From Pseudomonadota bacterium (GTDB lineage: Bacteria; Pseudomonadota; Gammaproteobacteria; Burkholderiales; UBA9220), in contig JAJZVC010000001.1 of assembly GCA_021845865.1 (NCBI GenBank), positions 53,265-117,264 of the forward strand: 64,000 nucleotides of DNA. Reading direction: 5' to 3'. Below the pieces are notes generated by a model. The model was not told the origin of the DNA, did no database searches, and saw only the letters and a program-made list of their open reading frames with translations. The translations under genes were made by a program, and so were the position numbers. Positions 51,388 through 60,850 of the stretch are shown piece by piece (the first letter of the stretch is position 1; each line of letters begins with the position of its first letter).

Positions 51388-53784
51388 TCAGGCGAAGACG
51401 ATCTTCACCACCTCGCGGAAATGGCGCACGAAATGGGCGGTGATGCCTTCCTTGATGTGCTCCGGCAGCTCCTCGAAATCCCGCTGGTTGGCCGCCGGCA
51501 GGATCAGCTCCATGACCTTCACCCGCCGGGCGGCGATGACCTTCTCCCGCACGCCGCCGATGGCCAGCACTTCGCCGGTGAGGGTGATTTCGCCGGTCAT
51601 GGCCAGGGGGCGGGCGATTTTCTCCTGCCGCGCCAGGGACAGCAGGGCCGTGGCCATGGTGATGCCGGCGCTGGGGCCGTCCTTGGGGGTGGCTCCCTCC
51701 GGCACGTGAAGATGGACGAAAGCCTCGTCGAAGAAGCCGGGATTGCCCTTGAAGGGCTTGAGATGGGAGGCGATGTAGCTGTAGGCGATTTCCGCCGACT
51801 CCTTCATCACGTCCCCCAGCTGGCCGGTGAGCTTGAAGCCCCGGTGCTTGGTATGGACCAGGGTGGCCTCGATGGATAGGGTGGCGCCGCCCATGGCGGT
51901 CCAGGCCAGTCCGGTGACCACCCCAACGCCGGCGATGGGCTTCTCCGGCACGAACACCGGCTTGCCCAGATATTCTTCCAGCTCCGCCACCCCGACGCGG
52001 ATGGGGGTCTCCTCGCCGTTGACGATATCCACCGCCGCCTTGCGCACGATGCGCCCCAGCTGTTTCTCCAGGCTGCGCACCCCGGCCTCCCTGGCGTAAC
52101 CCTCGACGATGCGCTTGACCACCGGCTCGCCGAGGCTGATGTCGCCGCGCTTGAGGCCGGCTTTCTTGAGCTGCTTCGGCCACAGGTGATGCTTGGCGAT
52201 ACGCACTTTCTCCGAGGTGATATAGCCGGACAGGCGGATCACCTCCATGCGGTCCAGCAAGGGGCCGGGGATGGTGTCGAGCTGGTTGGCGGTACAGACG
52301 AACAGCACCTTGGACAGGTCGAAGCGCACGTCCAGGTAATGGTCGAGGAAATCCACGTTCTGCTCCGGGTCCAGCACCTCCAGCAGGGCCGAGGCCGGAT
52401 CCCCCTGGTAGGAGGCGCCGATCTTGTCGATCTCGTCGAGCATGATCACCGGGTTGGCCACCTCCACCTCCTTGATGGCCTGGACGAATTTTCCCGGCAT
52501 GGCGCCGATATAGGTGCGGCGGTGGCCTTTGATCTCGGCCTCGTCCCGCATGCCGCCGAGAGAGAAGCGGTAGAACTTGCGCCCCAGGGCATGAGCAATG
52601 GAACGGCCGATAGAGGTCTTGCCCACCCCCGGCGGCCCCACCAGCAGCACGATGGAGCCGGACACCTCGCCCTTGAGGGCTCCCACGGCGAGGAATTCGA
52701 TGATGCGGTCCTTCACGTCGTCGAGGCCGTCGTGCTCCCGGTCGAGGATGCGCCGGGCGCGGCCCAGGTCCAGCTTGTCCTTGGAGTATTTGCCCCAGGG
52801 CAGAGCCGTCAGCCAGTCCAGGTAATTGCGGGTGACGGCGTATTCCGGCGAGCCGGATTCGAGAATGGCGAGCTTCTGCATCTCCTCGTCGATGCGCTTT
52901 TGCGCCGGCTCGGTGAGCTTGAGCTTGGCGATGCGCTCCTGGAAACGCTCCACGTCGGCGGTGCGGTCGTCCTTGGCCAGCCCCAGTTCCTTCTGGATGG
53001 CCTTCAATTGCTCCTTGAGGAAGAATTCCCGCTGCTGCTTGGTCATCTTCTCCTCCACCTGCTCGCGGATTTGCGACTGCAGGCGGGCCACGTCCAGTTC
53101 CTTCTTGATCAGCACCAGCACCTTCTGCATGCGGCGGCGCAGGTTGATGGCGTCCATCACCTCCTGCAGCTCCTCCTTGGTGGAAGTGGTCAGGCTGGCG
53201 GCGAAGTCGGCGAGGAAAGACGGCTCGTTGGGGTTGAAGCGGGCCAGAAAGTACTTGAACTCCTCGCTGTAGAGGGGATTGAGAGGAATCAGCTCCTTGA
53301 TGGAGTTGATGATGGCCATGGCATAGGCGCGCACCTCGTCGTCCTTGGCCGCCCCCTCCGACGGATACTCCACTTGGGCCACGTAGGGGGGCTTGTCGGA
53401 AATCCAATGGACGATGCGAAAGCGGGTGACCCCCTCGGCGATGAACTGGATCTTGCCGTCGGAACGCATGGGGTGGTGCATGCGCGCCACCGTGCCGACC
53501 TCGTAGAAATCCCCCGGCTTGGAGTCCTCGGTGCTGGCCTGCTTGACCAGGGCCAGCCCCACCATCTTGTGGGGCGTGTCGCCGATCTTCTTCACCGTCT
53601 CCATCCATGGGCCTTCGTTCATCAGCAGGGGCACGGACTGGGCCGGGAAGAACGGCCGCTCGGAAAGGGGCAGGATATACAGGGTGGGCGGCAGCACCTT
53701 GGCGGGCACCACCAATCCGGAGGCGCCCTCCTCGGCATCCTGGGCATCGAGAATCTCGCCTTCAATCGGTTCCTGGTCGCTCAT
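51388..53784 (-). CDS. lon: ATP-dependent protease Lon
   Basis: A 798-residue cytosolic AAA+ serine protease for misfolded and regulatory proteins. The N-terminal substrate domain begins YILPLSERPFFPAQSVPLLM. The AAA+ module has Walker A VGPPGVGKTSIG and Walker B PVIMLDEIDKI. The C-terminal protease domain has the catalytic serine in PKDGPSAGITMAT and the lysine in IGGVREKVIAARR. A short acidic N-terminal extension precedes the domain. A sigma-32-like promoter lies upstream. Confidence 0.97.
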   Translation of the reverse strand: MSDQEPIEGEILDAQDAEEGASGLVVPAKVLPPTLYILPLSERPFFPAQSVPLLMNEGPWMETVKKIGDTPHKMVGLALVKQASTEDSKPGDFYEVGTVARMHHPMRSDGKIQFIAEGVTRFRIVHWISDKPPYVAQVEYPSEGAAKDDEVRAYAMAIINSIKELIPLNPLYSEEFKYFLARFNPNEPSFLADFAASLTTSTKEELQEVMDAINLRRRMQKVLVLIKKELDVARLQSQIREQVEEKMTKQQREFFLKEQLKAIQKELGLAKDDRTADVERFQERIAKLKLTEPAQKRIDEEMQKLAILESGSPEYAVTRNYLDWLTALPWGKYSKDKLDLGRARRILDREHDGLDDVKDRIIEFLAVGALKGEVSGSIVLLVGPPGVGKTSIGRSIAHALGRKFYRFSLGGMRDEAEIKGHRRTYIGAMPGKFVQAIKEVEVANPVIMLDEIDKIGASYQGDPASALLEVLDPEQNVDFLDHYLDVRFDLSKVLFVCTANQLDTIPGPLLDRMEVIRLSGYITSEKVRIAKHHLWPKQLKKAGLKRGDISLGEPVVKRIVEGYAREAGVRSLEKQLGRIVRKAAVDIVNGEETPIRVGVAELEEYLGKPVFVPEKPIAGVGVVTGLAWTAMGGATLSIEATLVHTKHRGFKLTGQLGDVMKESAEIAYSYIASHLKPFKGNPGFFDEAFVHLHVPEGATPKDGPSAGITMATALLSLARQEKIARPLAMTGEITLTGEVLAIGGVREKVIAARRVKVMELILPAANQRDFEELPEHIKEGITAHFVRHFREVVKIVFA

Positions 53785-53816
53785 GGTTTTGTCTTATGCG
53801 TAAGGGTACCGTCTAA

Positions 53817-53845
53817 ATATGGTTGTCCACCCCGGCAACTTCAAG
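53817..53845 (-). promoter_or_regulatory. Putative sigma-32 (heat-shock) promoter of lon
   Basis: On the minus strand CTTGAAG (consensus CTTGAAA) is followed after 14 bases by AACCATAT (consensus CCCCATnT). It lies in the short trpS-lon gap, 33 bases before the lon ATG, and starts just beyond the trpS stop. lon is a classic heat-shock gene, so the match is meaningful, though unproven. Confidence 0.6.
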
Positions 53846-53850
53846 GGCTA

Positions 53851-55053
53851 TCAGCCATAGGACAGCCCCATGGCTTCCCGCACGTCGCGCATGGTTTCGC
53901 CCGCCAGCTTGCGGGCCTTCTCGCAGCCGTCGGCGACGATGCTGCGCACCAGGGTGGGGTCCTCCTCGTACTGCCGGGCCCGTTCCTGGATCGGCGCCAG
54001 TTCCTTCAGCACGCCCTCGATCACGGGCTGCTTGCACTCGATGCAGCCGATGCCGGCGGTGGTGCAGCCCTCCACCACCCATTTCTTGACGTCATCGTTG
54101 CTGTAGAGCTGGTGGAATTGCCACACCGGGCACCTGCTGGGGTCGCCGGGATCGGTGCGGCGGACCCGGTTGGTGTCGGTGGGCATGGTGCGGATTTTCT
54201 TGGTCACGTTATCCGGCGTTTCCCGCAAGGCGATCACGTTGTTGTAGGACTTGGACATTTTCTGCCCGTCCAGCCCCGGCATCTTGGAGGCTTCGGTCAG
54301 CAGCGCCTGGGGTTCCACCAGGATCATCTTGCCGCCCCCTTCCAGGTAGCCGAACAGGCGCTCCCGGTCGCCCAGGGAAAGGTTCTGGGTTTCGTTGAGC
54401 AGCGCCTTGGCCGATTCCAGGGCCTCCTGCTCCCCTTCTTGCTGGAAGCGGGTGCGGAACTCCTCGTACAGCCGCGCCTTCTTGCTGCCCAGCTTCTTGA
54501 TGGCGTCCTTGGCCTTGTCCTCGAAACCGGGCTCCTTGCCGTAGAAGTGGTTGAAGCGGCGGGCCAGTTCGCGGGTGAACTCGATGTGGGGCACCTGGTC
54601 TTCCCCCACCGGAACCTGGTTGGCGCGGTAGATCAGGATGTCCGCGCTCATCAGCAGGGGGTAGCCGAGGAAGCCGTAAGTGGAAAGGTCCTTGTCGGCC
54701 AGCTTTTCCTGCTGGTCCTTGTAGGTGGGCACCCGTTCCAGCCAGCCCAGGGGGGTGCTCATGGAGAGCAGCAGGTGAAGTTCGGCGTGCTCCAGCACCT
54801 TGGATTGGATGAACATCGTGGCGTGGGCCGGGTCCACTCCCGCCGCCAGCCAGTCGATCACCATGTCCCAGACATTCTGCTCGATGGCCTCCGGGCTGTC
54901 ATAGTGGGTGGTGAGGGCGTGCCAGTCGGCGACGAAGAACAGGCATTCGTATTCGTGCTGCAGCTTGACCCAGTTCTTCAGCACCCCGTGATAGTGGCCG
55001 AGGTGCAGGTGACCGGTGGGGCGCATGCCCGACAATACGCGTTCGGTGTACAT
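53851..55053 (-). CDS. trpS: Tryptophanyl-tRNA synthetase (long form with cysteine cluster)
   Basis: A 400-residue class I synthetase that charges tRNA-Trp. The HIGH-like motif is TGHLHLGH (13-20), and KMSKS lies at 265-269. The central insert of about 70 residues (about 178-250) is absent from the short E. coli form. Cysteines at 308, 330, 337 and 340 make a C-x21-C-x6-C-x2-C pattern, close to the iron-sulfur site described for Thermotoga TrpRS. It follows the M50 protease gene after a 14-base gap. Confidence 0.96.
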   Translation of the reverse strand: MYTERVLSGMRPTGHLHLGHYHGVLKNWVKLQHEYECLFFVADWHALTTHYDSPEAIEQNVWDMVIDWLAAGVDPAHATMFIQSKVLEHAELHLLLSMSTPLGWLERVPTYKDQQEKLADKDLSTYGFLGYPLLMSADILIYRANQVPVGEDQVPHIEFTRELARRFNHFYGKEPGFEDKAKDAIKKLGSKKARLYEEFRTRFQQEGEQEALESAKALLNETQNLSLGDRERLFGYLEGGGKMILVEPQALLTEASKMPGLDGQKMSKSYNNVIALRETPDNVTKKIRTMPTDTNRVRRTDPGDPSRCPVWQFHQLYSNDDVKKWVVEGCTTAGIGCIECKQPVIEGVLKELAPIQERARQYEEDPTLVRSIVADGCEKARKLAGETMRDVREAMGLSYG

Positions 55054-55067
55054 CCAGAATTCCTTCG

Positions 55068-55712
55068 TTAAAGTCCAAACAGAGAAACCAGCAGGGATAC
55101 CGTGAGGCTGATGAGGGGACTGATAATCGCCCCCAGCGCTCCGCTGAACAGCAGCAGCACCAGGATCATCAGGCCATAGGGTTCCAATTGCGCATAGCGG
55201 TAGGCCAAGCGGTCAGGCAGCAGGCTGACGGCGATGCGCCCCCCATCCAGAGGCAGGATGGGCATCAGGTTGAGCACCATCAGCACGGCGTTGATCTGCA
55301 CCCCGGCCAAGCCCATGAAAGCGAGGGGTTCGCTGAAGCTGCCCAGGGAAGCGGCCATGGCGAACTTCATCACCGCCGCCCACAGCACCGCCATGACAAG
55401 GTTGGCGCCGGGGCCGGCCAGGGCCACCCACAGCATGTCCCGCTTGGGATTGTTCAGGCGGCCGAAATCCACCGGCACCGGCTTGGCCCAGCCGAACAGG
55501 ATGCCGCCGAAAAGCATGGTCAGGGACGGAATCAGGATGGTGCCAATGGGGTCGATGTGGCGCAGGGGATTGAGGCTCACCCGGCCCAGGATGTAGGCCG
55601 TGCGGTCGCCGAACAGCTTCGCCACGTAGCCGTGGGCCGCCTCGTGGAGAGTGATGGCGAAAATCACGGGCAGGGCATAAACGGCTATTTTCTGAACGAT
55701 GGTCAGTTCCAT
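55068..55712 (-). CDS. Site-2 protease family protein (M50, YwhC/FpsA type)
   Basis: A 214-residue membrane metalloprotease-like protein with about six hydrophobic segments. The zinc motif HEAAHGYVAKLFGD (HExxH) is in the first helix, and the second ligand is in NLMPILPLDGGR. There is no PDZ domain, unlike RseP. The substrate is unknown. It abuts the yciO-type gene with no gap and precedes trpS, a common betaproteobacterial order. Confidence 0.93.
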   Translation of the reverse strand: MELTIVQKIAVYALPVIFAITLHEAAHGYVAKLFGDRTAYILGRVSLNPLRHIDPIGTILIPSLTMLFGGILFGWAKPVPVDFGRLNNPKRDMLWVALAGPGANLVMAVLWAAVMKFAMAASLGSFSEPLAFMGLAGVQINAVLMVLNLMPILPLDGGRIAVSLLPDRLAYRYAQLEPYGLMILVLLLFSGALGAIISPLISLTVSLLVSLFGL

Positions 55713-56345
55713 TCAATCCTCTTCCAGGCCCAGGGGCGCGAGCGCGCCCTGGCCCTTGCGGACCAGCACCGGTTCGTCGCCGGTGAGGTCCACCACGGTG
55801 GTCATTTCCATGCCGCAGCAGCCCCCGTCCATGACCAGCTCCACGCTGTGCTCCAGGCGGTCGCGGATATCGTAGGGGTCGCACAGGGGTTCGCTCTCCC
55901 CCGGCATGATCAGGGTGGTGCTGAGAATCGGCTCCCCCAGCTCCTCCAATAGCGCCGCCACCACGGCATTGCCCGGAATGCGAATGCCGATGGTGGCGCG
56001 CTTGGGATGCTGCAAGCGCCGGGGCACCTCCTTGGTGGCCTGGAGGATGAAGGTGTAGGCGCCGGGAGTGCAGTTCTTCAGCAGCCGGTACTGGCGGTTG
56101 TCCACCTTGGCGTATTGGGCGATTTCGGACAGATCCCGGCACACCAGGGTGAAGTGGTGGCGTTCATCCACCTGGCGAATTTCCCGGATGCGCTCCATGG
56201 CCGCCTTGTCGCCAATCTGACAGCCGAGGGCATAGCTGCAATCGGTGGGATAGACCAGAATGCCCCCTTGGCGCAGGATGCCCACCGCCTGGTTGATCAG
56301 CCGCTGCTGGGGGTTGTCGGGATGAATGGAAAAAAACTGGGCCAT
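55713..56345 (-). CDS. yciO: YciO/Sua5/TsaC-family protein
   Basis: A 210-residue member of the YrdC-like fold family related to the enzyme that makes threonylcarbamoyl-AMP for tRNA t6A. The N-terminal [20 protein letters not shown] and [17 protein letters not shown] are family motifs, and [17 protein letters not shown] follows. This subgroup is YciO, whose role is less clear than TsaC. ATG 56345 is preferred; another ATG lies 6 bases upstream. It follows the PHP phosphatase gene, as yciO follows yciV in other genomes. Confidence 0.92.
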   Translation of the reverse strand: MAQFFSIHPDNPQQRLINQAVGILRQGGILVYPTDCSYALGCQIGDKAAMERIREIRQVDERHHFTLVCRDLSEIAQYAKVDNRQYRLLKNCTPGAYTFILQATKEVPRRLQHPKRATIGIRIPGNAVVAALLEELGEPILSTTLIMPGESEPLCDPYDIRDRLEHSVELVMDGGCCGMEMTTVVDLTGDEPVLVRKGQGALAPLGLEED

Positions 56346-56352
56346 GGTCATG

Positions 56353-57252
56353 TCAGGCCGCGGGAGCCAAATGCAGGTCCAGGTCGTGCCAATCGCGCCA
56401 CACGGGGGTGCATTGAGGAGGCAATTCCGGCAATCGGTCCATGCTGAGGTAGGCCTGCTCCGGGCTATGGTAATCGGAACCACGGGAAGCCAACAGGCCG
56501 TGGCGCACCGCCACCTCGGCGAACTGGCGGTTCATGTCCGGCGAGTGGCTGCCGGAAATCACTTCGATGGCCTGGCCGCCGGCCTCCTTGAATTCCGCCA
56601 GGAGATTCTCCAAGGTCGCGCGTCCCATATCGTAGCGTCCCGGATGGGCCAAGACGGGGATGCCGCCACTGCCACGGATCCAGCCGATCGCCTCGCCCAA
56701 TTCCGCCCAGCGGTGGCTGACGTGGCCCGGCTTGCCCTGGACCAGGAATTTCTTGAACACCGTGCGCAAGTCCTTGGCATAGCCCCGGCTCACCAGGAAG
56801 CGGGCGAAATGGGTGCGGCTGATGATGCGCTCGTTGGCAAACCCGTAGGCTCCCTCCAGGCTTCCCTGGATACCATGCTTGGCCAACTCGGCGGCGATGC
56901 GCTCCGCCCGGCCGGCGCGGCCCTCCCGGATGTGCTCCAAACCCTGCTGGAGAGCGGGAAAGCTTGGGTCGATGCGCAATCCCACCACGTGGAGGGTACG
57001 GTTGTTCCAGGTGACGGAAATCTCCACCCCGTTCACCAGGGCGATACCCGCCCCTTCCGCCGCGCGGCGCGCCTCGTCCAGGCCAGCCACGTCGTCGTGG
57101 TCGGTCAGCGCCAGCACGGCGACGTTCAAGCCCGCCGCGTGTCCGACCAGTTCCGCGGGAGTGAGGGAGCCATCCGAAACAGTCGAATGACTGTGCAGAT
57201 CGATGAGGGGAGCCAAGGAGGTGTTCTTGCTTGTGGAAATGGTCAGAATCAT
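56353..57252 (-). CDS. PHP-domain phosphoesterase (YciV/RNase AM-like)
   Basis: A 299-residue metal-dependent phosphoesterase. The four PHP motifs are visible: [26 protein letters not shown], the GVEISVTW region and the C-terminal [12 protein letters not shown]. The E. coli homologue (YciV) acts on 3',5'-nucleotide bisphosphates and rRNA 5' ends, so a similar role is likely. A short N-terminal extension of 15 residues precedes the PHP domain. It is divergent from yciB with a gap of 39 bases. Confidence 0.9.
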   Translation of the reverse strand: MILTISTSKNTSLAPLIDLHSHSTVSDGSLTPAELVGHAAGLNVAVLALTDHDDVAGLDEARRAAEGAGIALVNGVEISVTWNNRTLHVVGLRIDPSFPALQQGLEHIREGRAGRAERIAAELAKHGIQGSLEGAYGFANERIISRTHFARFLVSRGYAKDLRTVFKKFLVQGKPGHVSHRWAELGEAIGWIRGSGGIPVLAHPGRYDMGRATLENLLAEFKEAGGQAIEVISGSHSPDMNRQFAEVAVRHGLLASRGSDYHSPEQAYLSMDRLPELPPQCTPVWRDWHDLDLHLAPAA

Positions 57253-57291
57253 AGCAAAATACCCCTTTCAAGGAAAACCGAAGCATCCTGC

Positions 57292-57828
57292 ATGAAATTC
57301 CTGTTTGACCTGTTTCCCATCATCCTGTTCTTCATTGCCTTCAAGTTTTCCGGCATCTACGCCGCCACCGCCGTCGCCATCGCCGCCACTTTCGCCCAGA
57401 TCGGCTGGGTGTGGACGAAACACCGCAAGGTGGAACCCACCCTGTGGATCAGCCTGGCCATCATCGTGGTTTTCGGCGGCGCCACTCTGCTGTTCCACAA
57501 CGAAACCTTCATCAAGTGGAAGCCCACCGTGCTCTACTGGCTGTTCGCCGCCATCCTGCTGGCGAGCCAAACCCTGTTCCGCAAGAACCTGATCCAGGCC
57601 CTGATGGCCCCGCAGCTTTCCCTGCCGCCCCACGTCTGGTTCAACCTCAACCTTTCCTGGATCGGCTTCTTCGCCGTCATGGGGGGAGCCAACCTGTACG
57701 TGGCGGCGAACTTTTCCACCGATAGCTGGGTCAACTTCAAACTCTTCGGCACTCTCGGCCTCATGCTGGTTTTCGTGGTGCTGCAAGGGCTGGCCCTGTC
57801 CAAATACCTCGACAAGGAAACCGAATAA
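57292..57828 (+). CDS. yciB: Inner membrane-spanning protein YciB (septation protein A)
   Basis: A 178-residue inner-membrane protein with about five hydrophobic segments, starting [38 protein letters not shown] and [20 protein letters not shown] segments are typical, the latter being the family hallmark. It is linked to septation and envelope synthesis. I start at the ATG that begins the canonical N-terminus; a much longer open frame upstream runs antisense to the PHP gene and is rejected. The stop overlaps the yciI ATG by one base. Confidence 0.95.
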   Translation: MKFLFDLFPIILFFIAFKFSGIYAATAVAIAATFAQIGWVWTKHRKVEPTLWISLAIIVVFGGATLLFHNETFIKWKPTVLYWLFAAILLASQTLFRKNLIQALMAPQLSLPPHVWFNLNLSWIGFFAVMGGANLYVAANFSTDSWVNFKLFGTLGLMLVFVVLQGLALSKYLDKETE

Positions 57829-58130
57829 TGCTGTACGCCATCGTCGGCGAAGATGCCGCCGGCAGCCTGGAACGCCGCCTGTCAGCCCGCCCCGTCCATC
57901 TGGAGCGGCTCAAGGCCTTGCAGGAGGCGGGAAGGCTGGTGCTGGCCGGCCCCTGCCCCGCCGTGGACAGCCCCGACCCCGGCCCGGCCGGATTTTCCGG
58001 CAGTCTGATCGTCGCCGAATTCCCCTCCCTGGCCGATGCCCAAGCCTGGGCCGACGCCGACCCTTACGTGGCGGCAGGCGTCTATGCCCGAGTCTCGGTG
58101 AAACCCTTCAAGAAAGTGCTGCCCGCATGA
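57828..58130 (+). CDS. yciI: YciI family protein
   Basis: A 100-residue small alpha-beta protein of the YCII domain family. It has the expected [21 protein letters not shown] segment with the conserved His, [20 protein letters not shown] and [17 protein letters not shown]. The enzymatic role is unknown in most species. TAATG couples it to yciB and ATGA to bolA. Confidence 0.93.
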   Translation: MLYAIVGEDAAGSLERRLSARPVHLERLKALQEAGRLVLAGPCPAVDSPDPGPAGFSGSLIVAEFPSLADAQAWADADPYVAAGVYARVSVKPFKKVLPA

Positions 58131-58390
58131 ACCGTATCGAAGCCATCCGCGAACGCCTTGCCGCCCTCGCCCCCCAGCGCCTGGATATCGAGGACGACAG
58201 CGCCAAGCATGCCGGACACAAATCGGCAGGCGGCGGCGGCCATTTCCGCCTCACCATCGTGTCCGGCGCCTTCGCCGGCAAATCCCTCGTCCAACGCCAC
58301 CGCCTGGTTTACGATGCCCTGGACGACCTGTTGAAACAAAACGAAATACACGCCCTCAGCATAAAGGCGTACACTGAGCAGGAAATCTGA
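58127..58390 (+). CDS. bolA: BolA family protein
   Basis: An 87-residue protein of the BolA fold. [20 protein letters not shown] holds the glycine-rich turn and the conserved histidines that help bind iron-sulfur clusters with monothiol glutaredoxins. [17 protein letters not shown] is the family signature with the second histidine. The start overlaps yciI by four bases. It is likely a regulator or iron-sulfur helper. Confidence 0.95.
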   Translation: MNRIEAIRERLAALAPQRLDIEDDSAKHAGHKSAGGGGHFRLTIVSGAFAGKSLVQRHRLVYDALDDLLKQNEIHALSIKAYTEQEI

Positions 58391-58428
58391 TTTCACCCGA
58401 ATTTCACACCCATAAGGACGAAAATCCC

Positions 58429-59217
58429 ATGAAGTCTCTCAAAGCACGTATCCTCCTGGCCGGTTTCGCCGGGATGCTTTCCGCTTCCACCTGCTTCGCC
58501 GACGTGACGGTGAACGGCACTGCCATCAGCGAATCCCTGGTCGGGGTCCTGGCCAAGGAACGAGCCGCCCAGGGCCAGCCCGACAGCCCGGAACTGCGCC
58601 GTGCCATCCGCGACGACCTGATCGCCCGGGAAGTGGTTTCCCAGGAAGCGAAAAAGCGCGGCCTGGACAAGAATGCCGAAGTGGCGGCCCAAATGCAGCT
58701 TGCCAGCCAGAGCGTGCTGGTCCGCGCCTACCTGCAGGACTACGTGAAGAACCATCCCGTGAGCGACAGCGCCGTCAAGGCGGAATACGAGCGGATCAAG
58801 GTCGCCATGGGCGACAAGGAGTACCAGGCCCGCCACATCCTGGTGAATAGCGAAGCCGAGGCCAAGGACATCGAGGCCCAGCTGAAAAAGGGCGCCAAAT
58901 TTGACAAGCTCGCCAGCGAAAAGTCCCAGGACCCCGGCTCCAAGGCCCGTGGCGGCGAGCTTGGCTGGATTGCCCGCGGCAACGTGGTGCCCGAGTTCGG
59001 CAATGCCCTGGCGAAGCTGAAGAAAGGCGAGGTCAGCGACCCCGTGCAAACCCAGTACGGCTGGCACATCATCAAGCTGGAAGACATCCGCCCCCTCAAG
59101 TCCCCGGACTTCAACAGCGTGAAGGAAGCCCTGCGCCAGCGCCTGGAACAGCAGGAAATCCAGGGGGTTATTTCCGATCTGCGCAAGCAGGCGAAGATCG
59201 AAGGCGCCGACAAGTAA
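58429..59217 (+). CDS. Periplasmic parvulin-type peptidyl-prolyl isomerase
   Basis: A 262-residue protein with a signal peptide of about 24 residues (ending TCFA, not a lipobox), a helical SurA-like N-terminal region (about 25-130) and a parvulin domain (about 135-230). ARHILVNSEAEAKDI opens the parvulin domain, and GGELGWIARGNVVPEF and TQYGWHIIKLEDI follow. The helical C-terminal end is short. It likely assists folding of exported proteins. The yciB-yciI-bolA-parvulin order is common in betaproteobacteria. Confidence 0.93.
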   Translation: MKSLKARILLAGFAGMLSASTCFADVTVNGTAISESLVGVLAKERAAQGQPDSPELRRAIRDDLIAREVVSQEAKKRGLDKNAEVAAQMQLASQSVLVRAYLQDYVKNHPVSDSAVKAEYERIKVAMGDKEYQARHILVNSEAEAKDIEAQLKKGAKFDKLASEKSQDPGSKARGGELGWIARGNVVPEFGNALAKLKKGEVSDPVQTQYGWHIIKLEDIRPLKSPDFNSVKEALRQRLEQQEIQGVISDLRKQAKIEGADK

Positions 59218-59234
59218 TTCCGGCAGCCATAAAG

Positions 59235-59269
59235 AAAAACCCCTTGCCGGCAACGGCAAGGGGTTTTTT
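59235..59269. terminator. Bidirectional rho-independent terminator
   Basis: A 10-base stem, CCCCTTGCCG and CGGCAAGGGG around a 4-base loop, is flanked by five A on the left and six T on the right. It lies between the convergent parvulin and twin-CDGSH genes and can stop transcription in both directions. Confidence 0.9.
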
Positions 59270-59279
59270 CATGGCGCCG

Positions 59280-59510
59280 CTAGCGGCTGTGCGAGCCGTC
59301 ACACCAGGGAATATTGCCGCTCTTGCCACAGCCGCAAACGTATGCCTTGCCGTCTTTGTCCGCCGTGTGGGCCAAGGGCTCGACAACGCCGCCAAGGGAG
59401 GAGTGGCTGCCGTCGCAATAGGGCGCGCTCTGGGTCTTGCCACAACGGCACAGATAAACGGTTTGACCGGCTTTCAGCTCCACCTCGTAAGGTGAGTTCT
59501 TATCGTACAT
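59280..59510 (-). CDS. Twin CDGSH iron-sulfur protein
   Basis: A 76-residue small protein with two complete CDGSH motifs, CRCGKTQSAPYCDGSH and CGCGKSGNIPWCDGSH. Each has three cysteines and one histidine as ligands for a 2Fe-2S cluster. There is no membrane segment, so it is a cytosolic mitoNEET-like protein with redox or cluster-transfer potential. It lies 37 bases after cbpM on the same strand and may be cotranscribed. Confidence 0.95.
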   Translation of the reverse strand: MYDKNSPYEVELKAGQTVYLCRCGKTQSAPYCDGSHSSLGGVVEPLAHTADKDGKAYVCGCGKSGNIPWCDGSHSR

Positions 59511-59547
59511 CGCAACTCCTTTCTTTAACTGCTCAGGAAAAATCCGT

Positions 59548-59868
59548 TCAGCGCGGCAATTGGCACTCCAATTCCCGCAAACGCGCCTCCAGTTCCTCGA
59601 TGCGCTGCCAATAGGTCAAGGCCAAGGCCAGGCCAGGCATATTGGCGCCGAAATCCCGCCGCAGCCGGCCGGCTTTTCGGGCCAAGATCAGACTATGGGC
59701 GGCGAACAGCGGGGCTACCCCCGCCTCCACCGGCTCGAAGACGCCGAACTCTATCAACTCCAGCAGCTCCGCATCGTTCAGACCGGAGACGCGCACCAGG
59801 TCGGACAGCGTCGCCCGCCGCCCCTCATCTAGGAGGGAAAAACAATCGGCTATCGGATCGAAATTCAT
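59548..59868 (-). CDS. cbpM: Chaperone modulator CbpM
   Basis: A 106-residue MerR-like helical protein that binds the J domain of CbpA and blocks its co-chaperone activity. SDLVRVSGLNDAELLELIEF is the HTH-like core, FEPVEAGVAPLFAAHSL follows, and the C-terminus has the coiled-coil YWQRIEELEARLRELE. cbpA lies directly upstream on the same strand, which confirms the call. Confidence 0.94.
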   Translation of the reverse strand: MNFDPIADCFSLLDEGRRATLSDLVRVSGLNDAELLELIEFGVFEPVEAGVAPLFAAHSLILARKAGRLRRDFGANMPGLALALTYWQRIEELEARLRELECQLPR

Positions 59869-59869
59869 C

Positions 59870-60817
59870 TCAGACTCCTCCGAAATGGCGGCGCGGGTTG
59901 AAGTCGGACACCCTGGCCAGCTCCTCGAACAGGGCTTTCTCCTTTTCGGTCGGCTGGGATGGGGTCACCACCTGCACCACGGCGTAAAGATCACCGGCCC
60001 CATGCCCGTGCTTGGGCAGGCCCTTGCCGCTGAGGCGCAGTTTCTGGCCGGACCGGGCGCCCGCTGGAATCTTGATGCGCGCCCGCCCCTCCAGGGTCGG
60101 GACTTCCACGGCAGCCCCCAGGGCCGCCTCCCAGGGAGACACCGGCACTTCCAGATATAAATCATGGCCGTTCGGCTTGAACAGGGCATGGGGCTTCAGG
60201 GCGACAACCAAGTACAGGTCGCCGTCGGGAGCGCCCCCCATGCCCTTTCCACCCTTGCCCGGCACCCGCAGGCGATGGCCATCCGTCACGCCCTTGGGAA
60301 TGCGGACCTTGATGGTCTTGGGCACCCGCTGCGGCGCCCCGCCCTCCCCCATCTCGACCACGGCCAGCTGCAGGTTGATTTCCGTGCCGTGAAGGGATTC
60401 TTCCAGGCTGACGGGCACCTGGACCTCGACATCCTGGCCGTGCATGGCGAAACCGCCGCCGGCACGGGCGCCACGGTGCCCCATGCCGAAGAGCTCGGAG
60501 AAGAAATCGCTGAAGTCCCCGCCCCCGTGGGAGCTGAAGTGGAAATGGCCGGGGCCGAAATGCTGTTCCCAATCGGGCGGCGGGCGGAAATCCTGGCCGG
60601 GCTGGTAAGTGCCGAGCTGGTCGTAGGCGGCGCGCTTTTCCGGGTCCTTCAAAACCTCGTAGGCTTCCGCCACCTCCTTGAACTTCTCCTCGGCGTTGGC
60701 CTCCTTGGACACATCCGGATGGTACTTGCGCGCCAGCAGCCGGTAGGCCTTCTTGATCTCCTCGGGACTGGCGCTTTTTTCCACTCCAAGAATTTTGTAG
60801 TAGTCCTTGTATTGCAT
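59870..60817 (-). CDS. cbpA: Curved DNA-binding protein CbpA (DnaJ family)
   Basis: A 315-residue co-chaperone with an N-terminal J domain ([10 protein letters not shown] start, HPD in [10 protein letters not shown]), a Gly/Phe-rich linker and two beta-domains of the DnaJ C-terminal type (about 120-310). There is no zinc finger, as expected for CbpA. Two ATGs are possible; GGAAG is 9 bases before the second, so I start at that one. A sigma-32-like promoter lies upstream. It is coupled to cbpM, its inhibitor. Confidence 0.94.
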   Translation of the reverse strand: MQYKDYYKILGVEKSASPEEIKKAYRLLARKYHPDVSKEANAEEKFKEVAEAYEVLKDPEKRAAYDQLGTYQPGQDFRPPPDWEQHFGPGHFHFSSHGGGDFSDFFSELFGMGHRGARAGGGFAMHGQDVEVQVPVSLEESLHGTEINLQLAVVEMGEGGAPQRVPKTIKVRIPKGVTDGHRLRVPGKGGKGMGGAPDGDLYLVVALKPHALFKPNGHDLYLEVPVSPWEAALGAAVEVPTLEGRARIKIPAGARSGQKLRLSGKGLPKHGHGAGDLYAVVQVVTPSQPTEKEKALFEELARVSDFNPRRHFGGV

Positions 60818-60850
60818 GTTTCCCATCTTCCGTGACCCACTCTTACCATA

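Noticed and set aside
52186..55071. A 961-codon open frame antisense to lon and trpS
   Set aside because: It spans two certain genes and their gap, and has shadow composition only.
56326..57291. A long in-frame upstream extension of yciB
   Set aside because: It is antisense to the PHP phosphatase; the canonical YciB N-terminus starts at 57292.
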